This document shows positions 6,886 through 10,437 of a DNA stretch of 10,437 bases, piece by piece. This DNA is from an uncultured Propionibacteriaceae bacterium. Lineage in GTDB: Bacteria > Actinomycetota > Actinomycetes > Propionibacteriales > Propionibacteriaceae. Under the pieces are notes generated by a model. It did no database searches and was not told the DNA's origin. It saw only the letters and a program-made list of their open reading frames with translations. Numbering within the stretch: the first letter of the stretch is position 1; each line of letters opens with the position of its first letter. The position numbers and the translations under genes are program-made. Location of the stretch: the NCBI GenBank assembly GCA_945875065.1, contig CAMCJC010000063.1, positions 1 through 10,437 of the forward strand. The letters run 5' to 3'.

Positions 6886-6892
6886 GAAGGAG
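6886..6892 (+). promoter_or_regulatory. Ribosome binding site of the precursor gene
   Basis: GAAGGAG lies 5 bases before the ATG at 6898. It is a strong match that fixes the start of this short gene, which is too small for ordinary gene finders. Confidence 0.85.
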
Positions 6893-6897
6893 TCACC

Positions 6898-7056
6898 ATG
6901 TATGACGAATTGACCCGGGATCTGATGGATCTCAATTCCTACCAAGCCGGCACCTCGAAGACGTTCGCCGCTAATGCGGCAGCGAAGTGTTGCTGCAGTT
7001 CGAAGTTCTGCTGTTGCACTTCCAAGATCTGTTGCTGCAGTTGCTGCTGCTGGTAA
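6898..7056 (+). CDS. Streptolysin-S-like TOMM precursor peptide (Cys-rich core)
   Basis: 52 residues. The leader (about 1-30) starts MYDELTRDLMDLNSYQAGTS and is mildly acidic and probably helical. The core (about 31-52) is built from the units CCCSSKF, CCCTSKI and CCCSCCCW. It holds 12 Cys, 4 Ser and 1 Thr, so 17 residues could become thiazol(in)es or (methyl)oxazol(in)es. Lys30, Lys36 and Lys43 leave the product basic, and Trp52 closes it. Cleavage after AANAAA (24-29) before the first Lys is a guess. The dense run of Cys triplets after a small leader resembles SagA of streptolysin S and related cytolysins, but the K(F/I)-spaced triplet repeat is not a pattern I recognise. The three genes that follow encode the matching modification enzymes, which rules out a metallothionein. 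The strong ribosome site supports expression. A hairpin starts 4 bases after the stop. Confidence 0.9.
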   Translation: MYDELTRDLMDLNSYQAGTSKTFAANAAAKCCCSSKFCCCTSKICCCSCCCW

Positions 7057-7060
7057 CCGT

Positions 7061-7082
7061 CGGCGGGAGACCGCTCTCGCCG
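7061..7082 (+). terminator. Hairpin between precursor and enzyme genes (partial terminator or processing site)
   Basis: CGGCGGGAG (7061-7069) pairs with CTCTCGCCG (7074-7082) through 9 bp with one G-U, around the loop ACCG. It starts 4 bases after the precursor stop codon and no T-tract follows. In RiPP operons such a hairpin between precursor and enzymes usually lets the precursor mRNA greatly outnumber the enzyme mRNA by partial termination or by stabilising a processed 3' end. Confidence 0.6.
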
Positions 7083-7149
7083 TCCATGGTTCCCACAACA
7101 CTCTCACCCCTCATGCCGTTTACTGATCGCACGACTGACGGAGACGCTT

Positions 7150-8325
7150 GTGTCTGACACCACCGCCCCGATGGCTGAGACCTCCCTCCCGGAGTTCCCG
7201 CAGATTGCTCCATGGTATGAATACGCGGTTGAACGAGACCGTGTCACTCTTCGACACGGGGACGGGGCGGTGGTGTTCCAAGGCCGGGCCGCCTCTGATT
7301 TCTTGCCCACTTTGTTCGACTGGCTCGACGGGCGACACACAGTGGACGAGGTCAGTCAGATCATCGGCCCCGTGGTGCGGCCGGCCTTGGATAACGCCTT
7401 GAGTCAGCTCGCTCAACACGGCCTGCTGGTCCAGGGGCCTGGGCCGGACGCGCCGGGGAACCTGTGGCGTGAACGCACCGCCACTGCCCTGTCCGAGGCT
7501 ACCGCCAACTCGATCAGCCCAGCTGACGTCGCCCAGTTGCTATCCCGGACCCATGCGACCGTCATCGGTGACGGGGCCGTGGCGACCGAGATCACTCGCC
7601 TGTTCACCCGCTCAGGCGTATCCACGGTGCGAGCTGTCGGGGAAGACGAGGCCGTGGCCAAATTGGATCGCGCTGACCTTCCTGCCGATTCGCAGCACCT
7701 GGTGGTCGTCGCTCCAGCACTCACCCACGCGCAGGTTCTCGGAGATGTGAACCGATGGGCCTTGCGTTCCGAGGTGCCGTGGACCCAGGTTTTGCCTTAC
7801 GACGGCACGTACGCCGTCGTCGGCCCCACTTTCCTCCCCACCGAAACGGGCTGCTATCACTGCTTCCGGCTCCGGCGACGCTCCCAACTTGACTTCCTTC
7901 CGGAACAGCGCGCCCTTGATGCCGCTGCGGACGCCGGTCTTGTGCGCGCCACCTCAGCATGGAGCGGGGCCGGGCAGGACGCTGCGATCGCGGGTCTCGC
8001 ACTCCACCTCGTGCTGTGGTCCGTGCTGCCCGCGACGCTTGCCGCTCGGCCACTCGCAGGCCGCTCCTATACGCTGGGCTGGGGGGCAACCGGGATGTCG
8101 CTGACCGAGCACCGACTGTTCCGCGTTCCCCGCTGTCGCGACTGCAGTCGGGTGCGTGATTTGGGCATCCCGCAGCCGTGGTTCGAGATCGGTGCCGTGG
8201 TCGAGACCAGTTCCGCCCCGCGCCGACGCCCGGTCGGTGCAGATGGTGTAACTGCGGCGGTGCCTGTGACTCGGCCAACCATGCCAGTACGCGGTCGTCC
8301 GCCCCGGCCCCGCCCCTGGCCGTGA
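7150..8325 (+). CDS. TOMM E1-like partner protein of the cyclodehydratase (SagC/Ocin-ThiF type)
   Basis: 391 residues. Residues about 25-96 look like a PqqD-like RiPP recognition element (RRE): RVTLRHGDGAVVFQG, then helices LPTLFDWLDG and TVDEVSQII, ending ALSQLAQHGLLV. This part should bind the precursor leader. An E1-like domain follows at about 130-345, with a degenerate nucleotide loop (VIGDGAVATE, 138-147). Two Cys pairs, GCYHCF (Cys235/238) and CRDC (Cys329/332), should bind structural zinc. These four are the only cysteines. The protein does not hydrolyse ATP itself but presents the precursor to YcaO. The start is the GTG at 7150, with GGAG 6 bases before it. Residues 354-391 are an unusual Pro/Arg-rich tail, probably disordered. 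The YcaO gene starts 19 bases after the stop. Confidence 0.9.
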   Translation: MSDTTAPMAETSLPEFPQIAPWYEYAVERDRVTLRHGDGAVVFQGRAASDFLPTLFDWLDGRHTVDEVSQIIGPVVRPALDNALSQLAQHGLLVQGPGPDAPGNLWRERTATALSEATANSISPADVAQLLSRTHATVIGDGAVATEITRLFTRSGVSTVRAVGEDEAVAKLDRADLPADSQHLVVVAPALTHAQVLGDVNRWALRSEVPWTQVLPYDGTYAVVGPTFLPTETGCYHCFRLRRRSQLDFLPEQRALDAAADAGLVRATSAWSGAGQDAAIAGLALHLVLWSVLPATLAARPLAGRSYTLGWGATGMSLTEHRLFRVPRCRDCSRVRDLGIPQPWFEIGAVVETSSAPRRRPVGADGVTAAVPVTRPTMPVRGRPPRPRPWP

Positions 8326-8344
8326 AGCACGCCGGGAGCGAAGC

Positions 8345-9724
8345 ATGAGGGTGCTCGCTGAGCAGGATGTGACGACTCGCCGCGCGGCGCTTCTCAGTGG
8401 CCCCTGGGATGATCGTGGGCCATCCCGTAGAGTGCTCGAAGAACTCGCCTCCCCGTTCCTCGGTGTCGCTACGGACATCGTTGAACTCACGTATGACGCT
8501 GACGACGTGCGCAGCTTCTACGTGGGGGCTGGTGCTTCCGATGCGAACGAGACACTCGGCCACCCGGCTAACAGCGCCAACGGAGGGGGCTCGTTCGACC
8601 GCATCCAGGCGCGCGCGTCTGGCATCGGTGAGACTGTGGAGCGATACAGCGCCGCCTACCTGCCTACTGATCGCCTCGTTGAGGCCACGTTCGAGGAACT
8701 CACTACGCCCGCCGTCGACCCGACAGATATGGCGTTGTTCTCGGCCGGGCAGTATGCCGATCCGGAGTTCCGGTTCGCGCCGTTCACCCGCGACACCCGG
8801 ACTCGCTGGGTCGACGGGGTCGATCTCATCCGGGCGGCCCCGGCGCTGGTCCCGGCCCAGGTTGTCTTCCTCAACAGTCGGCGAAATCACGGCGAGCCTG
8901 CGTTGACCTATTCGACGTCCAATGGGTTGGCGTGCGGTCCGAACCGGCGTGAGGCGATCGTGAGCGGTCTCTTGGAACTCGTTGAGCGCGACGCTCTCAT
9001 GGTCACCTGGCATGCAGGCCTGTCGATGCCCCTAATCGACATCTCCGCCGATCCCGAGCTCGACCGCTTGTGTCGTCGCCACTTCGCTCCGACCGGCATT
9101 AGCTATGCTGCTGTCGACCTCACGGAACACCTTGGGATCCCAACCGCCATCGGGATTGTCCGCAACCTGCACTCCGACATCGGGGCTCTGGCGTTGGGTG
9201 CCGCTGCGCGGCCCACCCTAGCCGAGGCCGCTGTCGAGGCGCTCCTTGAGGCGTTCCAGACCCGCACTTGGTGCAAAGCCCAGCAGCGCATCGTGGATCG
9301 GGTTCCCGACCACGTGCCCTATGCGACCGCGATCATCGGGTTCGATGACCACGTCCGGTACTACGGGGAGCGAGACCGGGCTGCTCTGGCCTCGTTCCTT
9401 TGGGCTTCCGAGGACCGGGTGGATCCACGCACCGCCCCGGCTCTGCCTTCCTCGACGCCCGCCCAACTCATTGAGGCGGTGTTGGATCGATTGACGGCCC
9501 AAGGTGTCGATGCGTACGCCGTCGACGTGACCTCGCCCGACATTGTCGAGGCAGGGCTCTCAGTCGTGAAGACTTACTCCCCTCAGCTTCAACCGCTCGA
9601 TGCGGGGTGGAACCGACGATTCCTCGGGGGGCGCCGCATCTACGAGCGACCCCTCGCCCTGGGCCGCGCCGATCGAGTGTTGGGCCCGGACGACCTGACA
9701 CCGTTCCCCCATCCATTCCCCTGA
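8345..9724 (+). CDS. YcaO-domain TOMM cyclodehydratase (SagD type)
   Basis: 459 residues. It should use ATP to activate backbone amides of the precursor, so that Cys, Ser or Thr side chains cyclise to azolines. YcaO nucleotide- and magnesium-binding motifs are visible: ASGIGETVER (91-100, Glu96 and Glu99), SNGLACG (192-198), EAIVSGLLELVERDA (203-217, Glu211 and Glu214) and LLEAFQTR (300-307, Glu302 and Gln305). The C-terminus is PFPHPFP (453-459), the PxPxP ending known to be needed for cyclodehydratase activity in this family. The protein is a stand-alone D protein, not fused to the E1-like domain. The ATG at 8345 is preceded by GGGAGCG. The stop overlaps the next gene's ribosome site, so translation is probably coupled. 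Confidence 0.94.
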   Translation: MRVLAEQDVTTRRAALLSGPWDDRGPSRRVLEELASPFLGVATDIVELTYDADDVRSFYVGAGASDANETLGHPANSANGGGSFDRIQARASGIGETVERYSAAYLPTDRLVEATFEELTTPAVDPTDMALFSAGQYADPEFRFAPFTRDTRTRWVDGVDLIRAAPALVPAQVVFLNSRRNHGEPALTYSTSNGLACGPNRREAIVSGLLELVERDALMVTWHAGLSMPLIDISADPELDRLCRRHFAPTGISYAAVDLTEHLGIPTAIGIVRNLHSDIGALALGAAARPTLAEAAVEALLEAFQTRTWCKAQQRIVDRVPDHVPYATAIIGFDDHVRYYGERDRAALASFLWASEDRVDPRTAPALPSSTPAQLIEAVLDRLTAQGVDAYAVDVTSPDIVEAGLSVVKTYSPQLQPLDAGWNRRFLGGRRIYERPLALGRADRVLGPDDLTPFPHPFP

Positions 9725-9736
9725 GGAGGATCGATC

Positions 9737-10437
9737 GTGCAGACTCCCAACATCACAGACGTGATCTTCGGTGGCCCCGAGCCGCCGCTCCTCGATCCGG
9801 CCGAGGATTTTGTCGAAGCTAGTAAACTGCACCGACACCTCGGACCCATGGAGGTCCCCGGCGTCTATATGCTCGAGTCCTCCCCGTGGCTCGTGGAGGG
9901 GACGTCCCGCGCGGGCAAGAGGCTCGAGCATCGGCCGAGTTTCCCGCTGCCTGACCCCGGGGCGTACCGGGACCGTATCACGCTTGGGGAGGCCTTCATC
10001 TCCCGTCGCACCCCCACGGGCGGATTTGCTGCGGGCACGCCTGCGTCCGACGTCGAACTCTCGTGGTGGTGCTGGGCCGCCGACGGCTACGTCGGACACG
10101 TCAGCGCTTTCCACACCGGACACACCGCTCCATCGAGCGGTGCGCTGCGCCCCCGGGACCTTTACGTCAGCCTCCGGGATGGCGTCGGGCCGGGAGCTGG
10201 CCTGTATTACTATGAGCCACAGGCGCACACACTTTTCCGGGTGGGCGCTGCCACCCCGAAGGATCTCGGTTCCGCGACGCCGCAGGAGAAACCGTTTGAG
10301 AATGCCGACGCCGTTTTCGTGATCTCCGCGTTCCCGCTGCGCTCTCGGTTCAAGTACGGGATCCGTGCCACGCGGTTCGCCCTGATGGAGGCGGGCCACG
10401 TCGCTCAAAACCTCTTGCTCGGTGTCCTCGCCACTGG
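9737..10437 (+). CDS. SagB-type FMN-dependent azoline dehydrogenase, N-terminal part, cut by window end
   Basis: 233 codons are visible and the frame is open at the window end. It starts at a GTG with GAGGAGGA six bases upstream, overlapping the YcaO stop. Features of the nitroreductase-like SagB dehydrogenases are: an ITLGEAFISRRTPTGGF segment (81-97) in place of the usual RRSxR FMN-binding block, TAPSSGALRPRDLYVSLRDG (130-149; usually S-G-G-L-Y-P), GLYYYEPQAHTLFRVG (155-170), and YGIRATRFALMEAGHVAQNL (207-226), the classic R-Y-x-x-x-E-x-G-H-x-x-Q-N block. It should oxidise azolines to aromatic azoles with FMN. Family members run to roughly 300 or more residues, so a C-terminal part with further FMN contacts lies beyond the edge. 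It completes the C-D-B enzyme set of the cluster. Confidence 0.9.
   Translation, partial: MQTPNITDVIFGGPEPPLLDPAEDFVEASKLHRHLGPMEVPGVYMLESSPWLVEGTSRAGKRLEHRPSFPLPDPGAYRDRITLGEAFISRRTPTGGFAAGTPASDVELSWWCWAADGYVGHVSAFHTGHTAPSSGALRPRDLYVSLRDGVGPGAGLYYYEPQAHTLFRVGAATPKDLGSATPQEKPFENADAVFVISAFPLRSRFKYGIRATRFALMEAGHVAQNLLLGVLAT

Larger units (their letters stand above)
6005..6897. other. 893-base region without a convincing gene
   Basis: This gap separates the sugar operon (minus) from the TOMM operon (plus) and must hold both promoters. It is visibly less GC-rich than the flanking genes. Reading frames of 122 codons (minus, 6014-6382) and 60 codons (plus, 6537-6719) look like chance: they lack family motifs and plausible ribosome sites, and they share a short peptide only because they cross the two arms of an inverted repeat. 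Other contents are that 60-base inverted repeat pair, small hairpins at 6346-6385 and 6603-6621, and a 25-base tandem duplication. A strong AGGAGG at 6502-6507 leads only to GTG-TGA. The region may be the remnant of a mobile or dispersed repeat element. Confidence 0.6.

Noticed and set aside
6898..7056. Metallothionein as an alternative for the Cys-rich peptide
   Set aside because: The Cys residues sit in consecutive triplets, not CxC/CxxC spacing, and an acidic leader plus three adjacent TOMM enzyme genes point to a modified peptide.
7721..9013. A 430-codon minus-strand frame across the E1-like and YcaO genes
   Set aside because: It is antisense to two genes with clear catalytic motifs and has no recognisable domain of its own.

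Overview
This is a high-GC window with the gene order and signatures of an actinobacterium. These include an HtrA-type membrane protease with a Pro/Gln-rich cytoplasmic N-terminus, a PPK2 polyphosphate kinase, GTG starts and strong AAGGAG-type ribosome sites. A Propionibacteriales- or Micrococcales-like host is plausible, but I cannot name a species.

Positions 1-6004 look like ordinary chromosome. On the minus strand lie the 5' part of an unrecognised gene (cut by the window edge), htrA, and a class I methyltransferase of the RsmC/RlmG type. A PPK2 gene diverges from the methyltransferase on the plus strand. It is followed, again on the minus strand, by a two-gene sugar operon: an MFS sugar porter, then a PfkB-family sugar kinase starting 21 bases downstream. 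The htrA upstream region has three phased TTCCTGTG repeats (spacing 11 and 22), a pattern typical of OmpR-family regulators. The methyltransferase/ppk2 divergent region holds a 14-bp palindrome.

Positions 6005-6897 have no convincing gene. They hold a pair of 60-base inverted repeats (6173-6232 and 6648-6707) around a 415-base spacer, several small hairpins, and a perfect 25-base tandem duplication (6775-6824) just upstream of the next operon.

Positions 6898-10437 are the accessory system: a streptolysin-S-like TOMM (thiazole/oxazole-modified microcin, also called linear azol(in)e-containing peptide) cluster. A 52-residue precursor carries an acidic leader and a core with four Cys triplets. 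After a hairpin come an E1-like cyclodehydratase partner protein (RRE plus two CxxC motifs), a YcaO cyclodehydratase with a PxPxP C-terminus, and a SagB-type FMN dehydrogenase cut by the window end. The inferred pathway is: the leader is bound by the RRE, YcaO with the E1-like protein converts Cys/Ser/Thr to azolines, and the dehydrogenase oxidises them to azoles. Leader protease, exporter and immunity genes are not in view and would be expected downstream.
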